A stretch of DNA of 64,000 nucleotides from NCBI RefSeq assembly GCF_006539565.1, contig NZ_BJNG01000005.1:62001-126000 (forward strand). Reading direction: 5' to 3'. Below the pieces are notes generated by a model, which did no database searches, was not told the DNA's origin, and worked only from the letters and a program-made list of their open reading frames with translations. Below are positions 51,526 to 60,147 of the stretch, one piece after another. The position numbers and the translations under genes are program-made. The DNA comes from Pseudonocardia hydrocarbonoxydans (GTDB lineage Bacteria > Actinomycetota > Actinomycetes > Mycobacteriales > Pseudonocardiaceae). Within the stretch, counting starts at the first letter, position 1. Each line of letters begins with the position of its first letter.

Positions 51526-51927
51526 TCATGTGACGGAGGCGTCTCCGTGGGCGTGCAGGGCCACCTCGCCCACCACCCCGTCCGACACCACGTCGAGCAG
51601 CCGCTCGGTGAGCGCGCCGGTGACGCGGTAGCGCACCAGGCGGCCCTCGCGGTGCGCCAGCACCATGCCGTGCGCGCGGAGTAGGCGCAGGGCGTGCGAG
51701 ACGGCGCTGTCGCTCATGCCGACGGCGAAGGCCAGGTCGGAGACGCACAGGTCACCCGCGTGGTGCAGCGCGAGCAGGATCGAGAGCCGGTTGACGTCAC
51801 CCAGCGCGTCGAGGACGGTGGCGGCCTGCTCGACCTGGGCGGTGTCGGCGAGCACCGCGGTGGCGTCACAGACCTGGTCGGGGTCGATGACCCGGACGTC
51901 GCGGCGCCTCTCGGGGACCCTGTGCAC
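51526..51927 (-). CDS. ArsR/SmtB metalloregulator
   Basis: A 133-residue winged-helix regulator. LGDVNRLSILLALHHAGDLC and VSDLAFAVGMSDSAVSHALR form the DNA-binding region with a Cys at the alpha3 position. The C-terminal HAHGDAS is His-rich, suggesting Co/Ni/Zn sensing as in NmtR and KmtR. An extra Cys lies in QVCDATAV. The start is GTG 51927. It precedes cbiM, with an SmtB-like operator between, so it probably represses cobalt uptake. Confidence 0.88.
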   Translation of the reverse strand: MHRVPERRRDVRVIDPDQVCDATAVLADTAQVEQAATVLDALGDVNRLSILLALHHAGDLCVSDLAFAVGMSDSAVSHALRLLRAHGMVLAHREGRLVRYRVTGALTERLLDVVSDGVVGEVALHAHGDASVT

Positions 51928-51931
51928 GGCC

Positions 51932-52549
51932 CTAGGCCTTCGCGGCCTTCGCGGCGGCCTTGGCCGCCTGCTTGAACTCGCGCACCTTCAGCAGCGACTC
52001 CGGGTCGACGACGTCGGCGACCGACCGGTGCGCCCCCTCGTCGCCGTAGGACCCGGCGGCCTCGCGCCAGCCCTCGGGGGTGATCCCGCGCTGCTTACCC
52101 AGCAGCGCCACGAAGATCTGCGCCTTCTGCTTCCCGAAACCGGGCAGCGCCACCAGCCGCGAGAGCAGCTCCGCGCCGTCGCCGACGCCGTCCCAGACCA
52201 GCGTGACGTCGCCGTCGTAGGTCTCGACCAGCGCCGCGCACAGCGCCTGCACCCGCCCGGCCATCGACTTCGGGTAGCGGTGCAGCGCGCGGGGCGTCGC
52301 GAAGATCCCGACCAGCGCGTCGGGGTCGTGGGCGGCGAGCTCGCGGGCGTCGAGCCGGTCGCGGCCCAGGCGGCGGGCGAGCTCGGCGGGCGCCCAGAAC
52401 GCGTGCTCCATGGGGATCTGCTGGTCGAGCAGCATCCCGATCAGCAGGGCGAGCGGGTCGCGGTCGAGCAGCGCGTCGGATTCGGAGTCCTGGCTCAGCT
52501 GCAGCGGCACGCCCACGAGAGTAGCGGCGGGTGCATCCGAAACGGGCAC
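51932..52549 (-). CDS. HhH-GPD-type base-excision repair protein
   Basis: A 205-residue protein of the HhH-GPD family. The N-terminal half has DPLALLIGMLLDQQIPMEHA, the helix-hairpin-helix is ALPGFGKQKAQIFVALLGK, and it ends with a Lys/Ala-rich tail (KQAAKAAAKAAKA) that may bind DNA. It lacks the four-Cys iron-sulphur cluster of EndoIII. The substrate lesion is unknown. Its stop lies 4 bp from the arsR start on the same strand, so the two may be co-transcribed. Confidence 0.85.
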   Translation of the reverse strand: MPVSDAPAATLVGVPLQLSQDSESDALLDRDPLALLIGMLLDQQIPMEHAFWAPAELARRLGRDRLDARELAAHDPDALVGIFATPRALHRYPKSMAGRVQALCAALVETYDGDVTLVWDGVGDGAELLSRLVALPGFGKQKAQIFVALLGKQRGITPEGWREAAGSYGDEGAHRSVADVVDPESLLKVREFKQAAKAAAKAAKA

Positions 52550-52603
52550 GGGCGCAGTAGTCCCTCACGCAAGCTCCCCCATCCACCCCTCGAGAGGTAC
52601 CTC

Positions 52604-53419
52604 GTGCGACGCATCACCCTCGCTGCCGCCGGCCTGCTGGCCGCCGCCGCGACGACCCTCGCCGTCACGCCCGTCGCGTTCGCCCAGGAGACCGGGTCCG
52701 TCCGGGTCGTCCACGGCATCCCGGACACCCCGGTCGACGTCTACGTCGACGGCGAGCGCGCCCTGGACGACTTCGCGCCCGGCACCAGCGCCGGCCCGGT
52801 CGACCTGCCCGCGGGCAGCCGCGAGGTGACGGTCTTCCCGGCCGACTCCGACGGCTCCGGCGAGCCGCTGCTCTCCGCCACCGCCGACCTCCCGGCCGGG
52901 GCCGACGTCACCCTGGCCGCGCACCTGACCGAGGCCGGCGAGCCGACCATCACCCCGTTCGTGAACGACGTCTCCTCGGTGCCCGCCGGGCAGGCACGGC
53001 TGGTGGTGCGGCACACCGCCGCCGCCCCGGCCGTCGACGTGCTGGCCGGCGGCGCGCCCGTCGTCAGCGGGCTGACCAACCCCGACCAGGAGGCGCTGGA
53101 GGTGCCGGCCGGCACCGTGTCGGCCGCCGTGGCCGCCGCCGGGACCACCGACCCGGTCATCGGCCCGGCCGACCTGGACCTCGCCGAGGGCACCGCGACC
53201 TTCGTGCACGCCATCGGCTCCCTGGAGGCGGGCAACCTCGACCTGGTCGTCTTCACCGTCGACGGCCTGCACAGCGCCCCGTCCGGCGTGCCGTCGGGCG
53301 CCCCCTCGGGTGCGCCGTCGGAGAGCGGGACCGGCGCGCTCGCGCTGACCGGCGTCGTGCTGGTCGCGGGGGCCGTCGCGGTGGCGGTCCGCCGCCGCGC
53401 GACCACCGCGGGCCGCTGA
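52604..53419 (+). CDS. DUF4397 surface protein with class-F-type sorting signal
   Basis: A 271-residue exported protein. The signal peptide ends at AFAQ. Two DUF4397 beta domains follow (VRVVHGIPDTPVDVYVDG and LVVRHTAAAPAVDVLAGG), then a Ser/Pro/Gly linker. The C-terminus is GALALTGVVLVAGAVAVAVR with arginines: an LAxTG motif (LALTG), hydrophobic helix and basic tail, which is a cell-wall sorting signal. The next gene is a sortase, the likely partner. The start is GTG 52604. Confidence 0.88.
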   Translation: MRRITLAAAGLLAAAATTLAVTPVAFAQETGSVRVVHGIPDTPVDVYVDGERALDDFAPGTSAGPVDLPAGSREVTVFPADSDGSGEPLLSATADLPAGADVTLAAHLTEAGEPTITPFVNDVSSVPAGQARLVVRHTAAAPAVDVLAGGAPVVSGLTNPDQEALEVPAGTVSAAVAAAGTTDPVIGPADLDLAEGTATFVHAIGSLEAGNLDLVVFTVDGLHSAPSGVPSGAPSGAPSESGTGALALTGVVLVAGAVAVAVRRRATTAGR

Positions 53420-54033
53420 CCGCCCCGCACCGCGCCCGGCCGGGGCGGCCGTGGGGACCCGTCCTCGCGGCCGCCCTGGCCGTCGTCGCGGGGTGCGCCG
53501 CGCCGGCTCCCGCACCGGCCGCTCCCCCGTCGCCGGTACCCGCCGCTCCCCCGGCCGCGGCCCCGGCCGCTGATCGTCTCGCGGACCCGGTCCGGGTGCG
53601 GTTGGCTGCGGTGGGGGCCGAGGCGGAGGTCGTCGACGTCGGCGTCGACGCGCTGGGCGAGATGGAGGTGCCGCTGGACGTGTCCACCGTGGGCTGGTAC
53701 CGGTTCGGGCCCGCGCCCGGCGCGGACACCGGGTCGAGCGTGCTGTCCGGTCACGTCGACGACCGCGAGCAGGGCCGCGGGGCGTTCTACCGCCTCTCCG
53801 ACCTGGAGCCGGGCGACCCGGTGGAGGTCGACCTGGCCGACGGCTCGGTCGCGGCCTACCGCGTCACCGACGTCGAGCGCATCGCGAAGGAGGAGCTGCC
53901 GGTCGAGGTCCTGTTCGCCAGGGACGGCGCGCCGCGGCTCACCCTCGTCACCTGCGGCGGCGACTTCGACCGCGCCGCGCGCAGCTACCGCGAGAACATC
54001 GTGGTCACGGCCGTCCCGGTGTCGGTGGAGTGA
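53416..54033 (+). CDS. class F sortase
   Basis: A sortase with the catalytic His in SVLSGHVDD, the Cys in LTLVTCGGDFD and the Arg in RSYRENIVVTA, the class F pattern. The conserved domain starts near VRVRLAAVGAEAEVVDVGVD. The N-terminal VLAAALAVVAGCAAP plus a Pro/Ala linker would be a membrane anchor. No ATG or GTG precedes that anchor; a CTG at 53416 overlaps the upstream stop as CTGA and is the likely start. A GTG at 53596 would remove the anchor. Confidence 0.85.
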   Translation: MTAPHRARPGRPWGPVLAAALAVVAGCAAPAPAPAAPPSPVPAAPPAAAPAADRLADPVRVRLAAVGAEAEVVDVGVDALGEMEVPLDVSTVGWYRFGPAPGADTGSSVLSGHVDDREQGRGAFYRLSDLEPGDPVEVDLADGSVAAYRVTDVERIAKEELPVEVLFARDGAPRLTLVTCGGDFDRAARSYRENIVVTAVPVSVE

Positions 54034-54590
54034 CCGGGCCCGGGGGCGGGGAGCCGGTCGGGAGGTTCCTGGCCGGCGACCCGTCCGCGCTGCGCGAGCT
54101 CTACGACCTGCACGGCCGGGCGGTGTTCGGGTTCGCGCTGCGCTGCCTGCGCAGCCACCACGACGCCGAGGACGTCACCCAGCAGGTGTTCGTGCGGGCC
54201 TGGCGCGGCCGGGCCGGTTTCGACCCCGCGCGGGGCCGGATCGGGGCGTGGCTGATGGGGATCGCCCGGCACCAGATCGCCGACCGGCTCAGCGCCCGCG
54301 CCCGCGACACCGACATCGCCGCCCGCGCGGCCCGCAGCCCGATGCAGCTCCCGCCCCGCGGCGTGCCCGACCGGGTGGTCGAGGCGGTGGTGGTGGCCGA
54401 CGAGCTGAACCGGTTGCCCGCGCAGCAACGAACCGTCGTACGGCTGGCATTCTTCGACGACCTGACCCACCAGCAGATCGCCTCGCTGACGGGGCTCCCG
54501 CTCGGCACGGTGAAGAGTCATCTCCGGCGCGGGCTGGAGAGGTTGCGACGACGGTGGGAGGAGGCCGACGGTGTGGCACCCCGATCCTGA
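54030..54590 (+). CDS. ECF-type sigma-70 factor
   Basis: A 186-residue sigma factor. Region 2 is LYDLHGRAVFGFALRCLRSH then AEDVTQQVFVRAWRGR. Region 4 is LPAQQRTVVRLAFFDDLTHQ with GTVKSHLRRGLERLRRR. It starts at a GTG overlapping the sortase stop by GTGA and overlaps the anti-sigma gene by 20 bp, so surface protein, sortase, sigma and anti-sigma form one transcriptional unit. Confidence 0.93.
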   Translation: MTGPGGGEPVGRFLAGDPSALRELYDLHGRAVFGFALRCLRSHHDAEDVTQQVFVRAWRGRAGFDPARGRIGAWLMGIARHQIADRLSARARDTDIAARAARSPMQLPPRGVPDRVVEAVVVADELNRLPAQQRTVVRLAFFDDLTHQQIASLTGLPLGTVKSHLRRGLERLRRRWEEADGVAPRS

Positions 54591-55239
54591 CCAGCTCGCC
54601 CTGGCAGCGCTGCCCGCGGAGCAGCGCGACCCGGGCGTCGAGGAGCACCTGCGCGGGTGCCCGCTGTGCCGCGGGCACGTCGAGTCGCTGCGCCGGACCG
54701 TCGACCTCGCGGTGGCCGGCGGCGCGGGCGCCGACGACGAGTTCCCGCCCGAGCGCATCTGGACCGCCATCACCGGGGAGCTGGGCGTGGTCGACCCGCC
54801 GCGCCGGCGCCGGTGGCTCGTGCCCGCGCTGGTCGCGGTCGTCGCCCTGCTGGCCGGGCTCACCGCCGGCTGGCTGCTCGGCGCCGCCCCGCCCGCCGAG
54901 CGGCCGCTGGCCGTGCTCGCCGCCGTCGACGGCACCGGCGCGACGGGGACCGCGGCACTGGTCGAGCGCGACGGGACCCGCGAGATCGTCGTCCGCGTCG
55001 AGGGCGTGATCGCCGCCCCGGACGTCGACTACCTGGAGGCGTGGCTGATGGACGCCTCCGGCACCGGGATGCTGTCGCTCGGGGCGCTGGCCCGGGACGG
55101 CGGCGGCTACGCCGGGGAGTTCACGGTGCCCGCGGACCTGCCGACGGACCGCTTCCCCACCCTCGACGTGTCCGCCGAGCGCTTCGACGGCGTGCCCGCG
55201 CACTCCCGGGAGAGCCTGGTGCGCGGCACCGTCGGCTGA
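54571..55239 (+). CDS. anti-sigma factor (RskA-like)
   Basis: A 222-residue membrane anti-sigma factor. An N-terminal zinc-finger-like motif [16 protein letters not shown] binds sigma; a single transmembrane helix (about residues 88-108, [20 protein letters not shown]) is followed by an extracytoplasmic RskA-type domain ([20 protein letters not shown]). The partner is the overlapping ECF sigma factor. The signal is unknown. Confidence 0.9.
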   Translation: MWHPDPDQLALAALPAEQRDPGVEEHLRGCPLCRGHVESLRRTVDLAVAGGAGADDEFPPERIWTAITGELGVVDPPRRRRWLVPALVAVVALLAGLTAGWLLGAAPPAERPLAVLAAVDGTGATGTAALVERDGTREIVVRVEGVIAAPDVDYLEAWLMDASGTGMLSLGALARDGGGYAGEFTVPADLPTDRFPTLDVSAERFDGVPAHSRESLVRGTVG

Positions 55240-55257
55240 CGCTGCTTGGATCGCGGG

Positions 55258-56736
55258 GTGGACACCACGACCGCCGAACACCTCCGGACCGCGCTCACCC
55301 GCCACCGCTACACCACCGACGCCGTGCGCGAGCTGCTCGGGACCGGCGCGCACGCCGCGCTCGGGCGGGGCGAGGTCGAACCGGCGTACCGCGCCGCGCG
55401 CGACGGCGGGGAGCTGGGGGTGCTGGTGCGGCTGCTGCTGCTCGGCTCCGTCGAGCCGGACGCCGCCGTCGCCGCCGCGCTCGCGCCGCTGTCCCCCGCC
55501 GACGCCGAGGCCGCGGGCCTGCTGAGACACGTCTCCGGGGGCACCGTCGACGGTGGGTGGGCCGCGGCACTGGACCTGCGCCCCTACGGCGTGGACGACC
55601 CGGACGACCCCGCCGAGTGGTGGGTGCTCTCGGACCTGGACTCGCGGCGCCAGGAGCGCGACCACGTCACCGGCGTCGGCGGGGCGTCGCTGACGCTGGC
55701 CTCGGCCACCGACCGCCGCCCCGTCGGCACCCTGCTCGACCTCGGCACCGGCTGCGGGGTGCAGGCGCTGCACGCCACCCGGCACGCGGGGGCGGTGACC
55801 GCCACCGACGTCGCCCCGCGCGCGCTGGCGCTGGCCCGGGCCACCTTCGCGCTCAACGGTCTCGACGTCGAGCTGCTCGACGGGCCGTGGCTGGAGCCGG
55901 TGGCCGGGCGCCGGTTCGACCGGATCGTGTCCAACCCGCCGTTCGTGCCGGGGCCCGCCCGCGTCGACTACGTCTACCGCGACTCCGGCGCCGCCGGGGA
56001 CGACGCGCTCGCCGCGCTGGTCCGCGACCTGCCCGCGCACCTGGAGCCGGGCGGGGTGGCGCAGCTGCTCGGGTCGTGGCTGCACGTGCGCGGCGAGGAC
56101 TGGCCCGACCGGGTGCGCTCCTGGCTCCCGCCGGGCGTCGACGCCTGGATCGTGCAGCGCGAGGTGGCCGACCCGGCGCTGCACGTCGGCACCTGGCAGC
56201 GCGACGCCGGGCTCGACCTCACCTCGACCGACGCCCGCGCCCAGGCCGGGGCGTGGCTGGACTGGATGGACTCCGCGGCCGTCGAGGCGATCGGGTTCGG
56301 GTACCTGGTGCTGCGCCGCACCGACGGCACCCCCGAGGTCGTGGTGGAGGACCTGCTCACCGAGGTGGCCGACCCGCTCGGGCCGGAGGTCGCCGGTTGG
56401 CTCGACCGCGTCGACTGGCTGCGTGCCCACCCCGACCTGCTCGACACCCGGCTCGCCGTCGCCCCGCAGGTGGTGCTGGAGACCTTCTCCACGCCCGGCG
56501 ACGAGGGCTGGACCGACGCCGGCTCGGCCGTCGCGCGGCTGGACGGGCCGCGCTGGCGCCACGAGGTCGACGGCCCCGCCGCCGCCCTGCTCGCGGGCTG
56601 CCGCGGCGCCCTGCCGCTGCGCGAGCTGCTGGAGCTGCTGTCCTTCGCCCACGACCGCCCCGTCGACGAGCTGGTGGCCGCGACCCTTCCGGCGGTGCGC
56701 GAGCTGGTGCGCCACGGCCTGCTGGTCCCGGCGTGA
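55258..56736 (+). CDS. class I SAM-dependent methyltransferase (PrmC/RsmC-like)
   Basis: A 492-residue protein with an N-terminal helical domain and a central methyltransferase domain: [20 protein letters not shown] (motif I), then [13 protein letters not shown] with the NPPF motif of N-methyltransferases that modify Gln, Asn or the exocyclic amines of bases. The C-terminal third is extra and typical of the actinobacterial version. GTG 55258 is favoured; TTG 55246 is possible. It overlaps dtd by GTGA. Confidence 0.88.
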   Translation: MDTTTAEHLRTALTRHRYTTDAVRELLGTGAHAALGRGEVEPAYRAARDGGELGVLVRLLLLGSVEPDAAVAAALAPLSPADAEAAGLLRHVSGGTVDGGWAAALDLRPYGVDDPDDPAEWWVLSDLDSRRQERDHVTGVGGASLTLASATDRRPVGTLLDLGTGCGVQALHATRHAGAVTATDVAPRALALARATFALNGLDVELLDGPWLEPVAGRRFDRIVSNPPFVPGPARVDYVYRDSGAAGDDALAALVRDLPAHLEPGGVAQLLGSWLHVRGEDWPDRVRSWLPPGVDAWIVQREVADPALHVGTWQRDAGLDLTSTDARAQAGAWLDWMDSAAVEAIGFGYLVLRRTDGTPEVVVEDLLTEVADPLGPEVAGWLDRVDWLRAHPDLLDTRLAVAPQVVLETFSTPGDEGWTDAGSAVARLDGPRWRHEVDGPAAALLAGCRGALPLRELLELLSFAHDRPVDELVAATLPAVRELVRHGLLVPA

Positions 56737-57155
56737 GGGCCGTCGCGTCCCGGGTGTCCCGCGCGTCCGTGACGGTCGACGGGGCGACGGTCGGGTCGAT
56801 CGGGCCGGGACTGCTCGTCCTGCTCGGGGTGCACCGCGACGACACCCCCGACGCCGCCGGCGCCATGGCCCGCAAGCTCGCGGAGCTGCGGATACTGGCC
56901 GGGGAGCGGTCCTGCGCCGAGGCCGGCGCCCCGCTGCTGGTGGTCAGCCAGTTCACCCTCTACGGCGACACCCGCAAGGGCCGCCGCCCGTCCTGGTCCG
57001 CCGCGGCCGCCCCCGCGATCGCCGAACCCCTGGTGGAGGCCGTGGTGGCGGCCCTGCGGGACCGCGGCACCGAGGTGGCGACGGGGGTGTTCGGGGCGGA
57101 CATGGCGGTGGAGTCGGTCAACGACGGCCCGTTCACGGTGATCGTCGACACGTGA
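56733..57155 (+). CDS. dtd: D-aminoacyl-tRNA deacylase
   Basis: A 140-residue Dtd, a homodimeric proofreading enzyme that hydrolyses D-aminoacyl-tRNA. The family motifs [17 protein letters not shown] and the C-terminal [11 protein letters not shown] (GP motif) are present, and the N-terminus [17 protein letters not shown] is normal. It starts with a GTG overlapping the methyltransferase stop. Confidence 0.95.
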   Translation: MRAVASRVSRASVTVDGATVGSIGPGLLVLLGVHRDDTPDAAGAMARKLAELRILAGERSCAEAGAPLLVVSQFTLYGDTRKGRRPSWSAAAAPAIAEPLVEAVVAALRDRGTEVATGVFGADMAVESVNDGPFTVIVDT

Positions 57156-57561
57156 GTGGGGTGGGCGCGGCTCCTACCCGGCGACCGCGGTTCTACGCCG
57201 GGCCCGACCTCACGTTCCGGGTGGGCGGGGGACGCGGCGGGACCGGTCACGCTCCGCGAGGCGCCGGGCTGGTGGGCCCGGCGTCGACGCGGTGGCAGGC
57301 GGGCGCGTGCGCGCGTCGGCAGGGCGGCGGGGTCGGCAGAGCGCCGCAGGCCGCAATGGGGAGCGGGGCGGGGACGCCATGGGGCGGGGGCGACGGCCCG
57401 GCCGAGCCGACGAACGCGTCCCGGACGGCATCGGTGACCGCGTCCCCGACAGCGGCGCCGCCGACCGTCGTCCACAGCCCGGGATCGCTGCGCCGAGCAG
57501 CGGGTCGGACCACCTCGCCGATGCGCTGAACGGTCCCTGAACTGCGACAACATGCACAGTT
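57156..57561. other. intergenic region, no convincing gene
   Basis: About 400 GC-rich bases between dtd and the SOS box. An 88-codon minus-strand frame (57247-57513, MVRPAARRSDPGLWTTVGGA) reads away from the SOS box but has no recognisable family, and plus-strand frames are low-complexity Arg/Gly/Ala. I see no clear terminator. Confidence 0.6.
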
Positions 57562-57577
57562 TCGAACATCTGTTCGA
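57562..57577 (+). promoter_or_regulatory. LexA-binding SOS box
   Basis: TCGAAC-ATCT-GTTCGA, a perfect match to the actinobacterial LexA consensus TCGAAC-N4-GTTCGA. It immediately precedes a -10 hexamer, TATACT (57579-57584), so LexA would block polymerase. It controls the HNH gene at 57591. Confidence 0.93.
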
Positions 57578-57578
57578 G

Positions 57579-57584
57579 TATACT
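57579..57584 (+). promoter_or_regulatory. -10 hexamer; leaderless start likely
   Basis: TATACT ends 6 nt before the ATG at 57591, which puts the expected transcription start at or within a base or two of the start codon. Only a weak AGGG lies between. The mRNA is probably leaderless. Confidence 0.7.
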
Positions 57585-57590
57585 TAGGGC

Positions 57591-58874
57591 ATGACCGGCG
57601 ACGCCCTCCACCACGCGCACGAGAATCTCGCTGCCGCCCTGGACGACCTCGCCGCCACCGCCCGGAACGCCACCGACACCGAGCTGCTGTCGGTGCTCAC
57701 GATGTGCGAGGGCCTCACCCGTCGCATCGACCTCCTCGCCACCACCGCCGTCGCGGCGCTCGACGCCCAGGGTGCGTTCCTCACCCGCGGCTACCGGTCC
57801 ACCACCCGAGCCCTGTCCGACCTGCTGGGCTGGGACCACCGCCACGCCCACCGCCACACCGTCGTCGCCGACGCCGTGCACACCCGCACGACCCTCGACG
57901 GCACCCCGCTCCCCGCCCGGCTGCCCGCCACCGCCGCCTCGTTCACCGCGGGCGACATCGCGCTGCGCCACGTCGAGGTGATCGCCCGGGTCCTGGCCAC
58001 CCCCGCGGCCTCCCGCCTGGCCCCGCCCGCGTGGTCCGCCGCCGAGCAGCAGCTCGCCGCCGACGCCTCACGGCTCGACCCCACCGCGCTGCAGACCCTG
58101 GGCACCGCGCTGATCGCCCTGCTCGACCAGGACGGCGCCGAACCCGACGACGACTCCCCGCCGCCGGTCAACGAGCTGCGCCTGACCCGCCACCGCGGCG
58201 GCGCGGGAGGATCGCTGACCGGCCGGTTCGAGGACCCGGCCCTCTACGACGCCATCGCCGCCGTCATCGACGCGAAGGCGAAGCCGCTGACCGCCGACGA
58301 CCACCGAACGGCGCCCCAGCGCCAGGCCGAGGCGTTGGCCGACGTCTGCGGGTACGTCCTCGACCACGACGACGACCTCCCCGACACCGGTGGTCGCCGC
58401 CCCCATATCTCGGTGATCATCCGGCTCGACGACCTGGAACGCCGGGCCCGGGCGGCGATGCTCGACTTCGGCGGCACGATCACCCCTGCCGCCCTCCGCG
58501 CCCTGGCCTGTGACGCCGGAGTCGTCCCGGTCGTGATGAACGGCGCCGGGCAGCCCCTCGACGTCGGCCGGGAGAAGCGCACCGTCCCCGACGGGCTCCG
58601 CCGGGCCGTCACCGCCCGCGACGGCGGCTGCGCCCACCCCGGCTGCGACCGCCCGCCCTCCTGGTGCGAGGTCCACCACATCCAGCACTGGAGCCGCCAG
58701 GGTGCGACCGAGATCGACAATCTCGTCATGCTCTGCAAGGCCCACCACCGCCAGATCCATCACACCGGCTGGACGGTCCGCATCCGCGACGGACTGCCCG
58801 AGTTCCTCCCACCCCGGTGGATCGACCCGCAGCAGACACCACGCCGCCTGCCGCCGGCCCTCCTGATCGCCTGA
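57591..58874 (+). CDS. DUF222 / HNH endonuclease (13E12-repeat type)
   Basis: A 427-residue protein with a DUF222 helical domain (about residues 20-270) and a C-terminal HNH nuclease domain: ARDGGCAHPGCDRPPSWCEV, HHIQHWSRQGATEIDNLVML, CKAHHRQIHHTGWTV. The Cys pairs bind structural zinc, and the HH...N...H triad is catalytic. It resembles mycobacterial REP13E12 proteins, several of which are LexA-controlled; here the SOS box is perfect. No flanking repeats or integrase were seen. Confidence 0.93.
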   Translation: MTGDALHHAHENLAAALDDLAATARNATDTELLSVLTMCEGLTRRIDLLATTAVAALDAQGAFLTRGYRSTTRALSDLLGWDHRHAHRHTVVADAVHTRTTLDGTPLPARLPATAASFTAGDIALRHVEVIARVLATPAASRLAPPAWSAAEQQLAADASRLDPTALQTLGTALIALLDQDGAEPDDDSPPPVNELRLTRHRGGAGGSLTGRFEDPALYDAIAAVIDAKAKPLTADDHRTAPQRQAEALADVCGYVLDHDDDLPDTGGRRPHISVIIRLDDLERRARAAMLDFGGTITPAALRALACDAGVVPVVMNGAGQPLDVGREKRTVPDGLRRAVTARDGGCAHPGCDRPPSWCEVHHIQHWSRQGATEIDNLVMLCKAHHRQIHHTGWTVRIRDGLPEFLPPRWIDPQQTPRRLPPALLIA

Positions 58875-59062
58875 CCCGAGCCGACCGCCCGACTCCGGCT
58901 GCCGGCGGACGTCGGCGAACCGGCACCCGCGCTCCGCGGGACGGCCACCTCACCGGACGGACGACGCGGACCGCGTCGCCGCCGGAACCGCACCCGATCG
59001 GAGCGTGGCGTCGCCGCCGAACGCACGTCGTGGGAGGAGCGGGAGTCGTCCTAGGGTGCGGC

Positions 59063-59743
59063 ATGCCCCGTTGTCGTACGGCTCTGCTCGCGTCCCTGGC
59101 TGCCGCTCTCACCGCCTGCGCCACCGCACCGGCCCCGGTGCTGAGCCCGGCCGACGGCACCACGGCACCCACGGCACCCACGGCCGGCGAGAGCAGGGAC
59201 GTCGCCGGGTTCACCGGGGTGGAGCTGAGCACCGTCGGCGACCTGGTCATCGAGCAGACCGGCACCGAGTCGCTGACGATCGAGGCCGCCCCCGAGGTCG
59301 TGCCGCTGCTGACCAGCGAGGTGTCCGGCGGCGTCCTGCGGCTGGGGGTCGCGCCGGGCGCCGAGATCACCACCCGCGAGCCGATCGTCTACCGCCTCAC
59401 CGTCGCCGCGCTCGACGCGCTGTCGGTCTCGGGCGCCGGCGACGTCACCGCGACGGGACTGCGGACCGAGCGGCTCACCGTCGAGATCGACGGTGCGGGG
59501 GACGTGACGCCGGCCGGCGAGGCCGGCACCCAGGTCGTCACCGTCACCGGAGCCGGGGACTACGACGCCGAGGGGCTGTCGAGCCGCACCGCGGAGATCA
59601 CCGTCGAGGGCACGGGCGACGCCGTCGTGGCGGTGAGCGAGCGGCTCGACGTCCGGATCGACGGCGTCGGGTCCGTCGAGTACATCGGCGATCCGGTGGT
59701 GACCCGCGACATCGACGGGGTCGGGTCTGTGCAACCGCGCTGA
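59063..59743 (+). CDS. DUF2807 (GIN domain) lipoprotein
   Basis: A 226-residue lipoprotein (lipobox AALTAC). After a Thr/Ala/Pro-rich spacer comes a repetitive beta-solenoid GIN domain: FTGVELSTVGDLVIEQTGTE, LDALSVSGAGDVTATGLRTE, VEIDGAGDVTPAG, VTGAGDYDAEGLSS. Its ligand is unknown. The ATG at 59063 follows the only plausible signal peptide. Confidence 0.88.
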   Translation: MPRCRTALLASLAAALTACATAPAPVLSPADGTTAPTAPTAGESRDVAGFTGVELSTVGDLVIEQTGTESLTIEAAPEVVPLLTSEVSGGVLRLGVAPGAEITTREPIVYRLTVAALDALSVSGAGDVTATGLRTERLTVEIDGAGDVTPAGEAGTQVVTVTGAGDYDAEGLSSRTAEITVEGTGDAVVAVSERLDVRIDGVGSVEYIGDPVVTRDIDGVGSVQPR

Positions 59744-59744
59744 G

Positions 59745-60122
59745 TCACGCCGGGTCGTCGACGAAGCTCCGGTAGACCGACAGCAGGGCCGCCCGCTGGG
59801 CCGGGGTCAGCCGGGGGTCGCGGGCGATCACGTCCTCGGTGCTCTCCGCCTCGGGGGCGGGGGCCGCGTCGCGCCAGCCGGCCTGGATCAGCAGCTGCTC
59901 GGTGGACAGGTGCAGCGCGTCGGCGATGGAGTGCAGCACCTTGAGCGAGGGCTGGTGCAGGCCGCGCTCGACCTGGCTGAGGTAGGCGTTCGACACGCTG
60001 GTCATCGCGGCCATCTCGCGCAGCGACAGCTTCGCCAGCTGACGCTGCGCGCGGATGAACCCGCCCAGCGCGTTCATCGACCACGAGCCGGACGGGTCGT
60101 CGGGCTGCTCTGCCGCACTCAT
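59745..60122 (-). CDS. XRE-family regulator of the PHA locus
   Basis: A 125-residue protein with an N-terminal helix-turn-helix: FIRAQRQLAKLSLREMAAMT then SVSNAYLSQVERGLHQPSLK. The tail (EDVIARDPRLTPAQRAALLS) is acidic and helical. It lies 25 bp downstream of phaC on the same strand, so it is probably co-transcribed and is a candidate PHA regulator. Confidence 0.88.
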   Translation of the reverse strand: MSAAEQPDDPSGSWSMNALGGFIRAQRQLAKLSLREMAAMTSVSNAYLSQVERGLHQPSLKVLHSIADALHLSTEQLLIQAGWRDAAPAPEAESTEDVIARDPRLTPAQRAALLSVYRSFVDDPA

Positions 60123-60147
60123 GCCCGCATCATGTCCTGTCGGGGCC

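Noticed and set aside
57247-57513. Minus-strand 88-codon frame next to the SOS box
   Set aside because: No recognisable family, no ribosome-binding site and composition typical of shadow frames.
57562-58874. Insertion sequence or intron around the HNH gene
   Set aside because: No terminal inverted repeats, target duplications, reverse transcriptase or integrase were found at the flanks.
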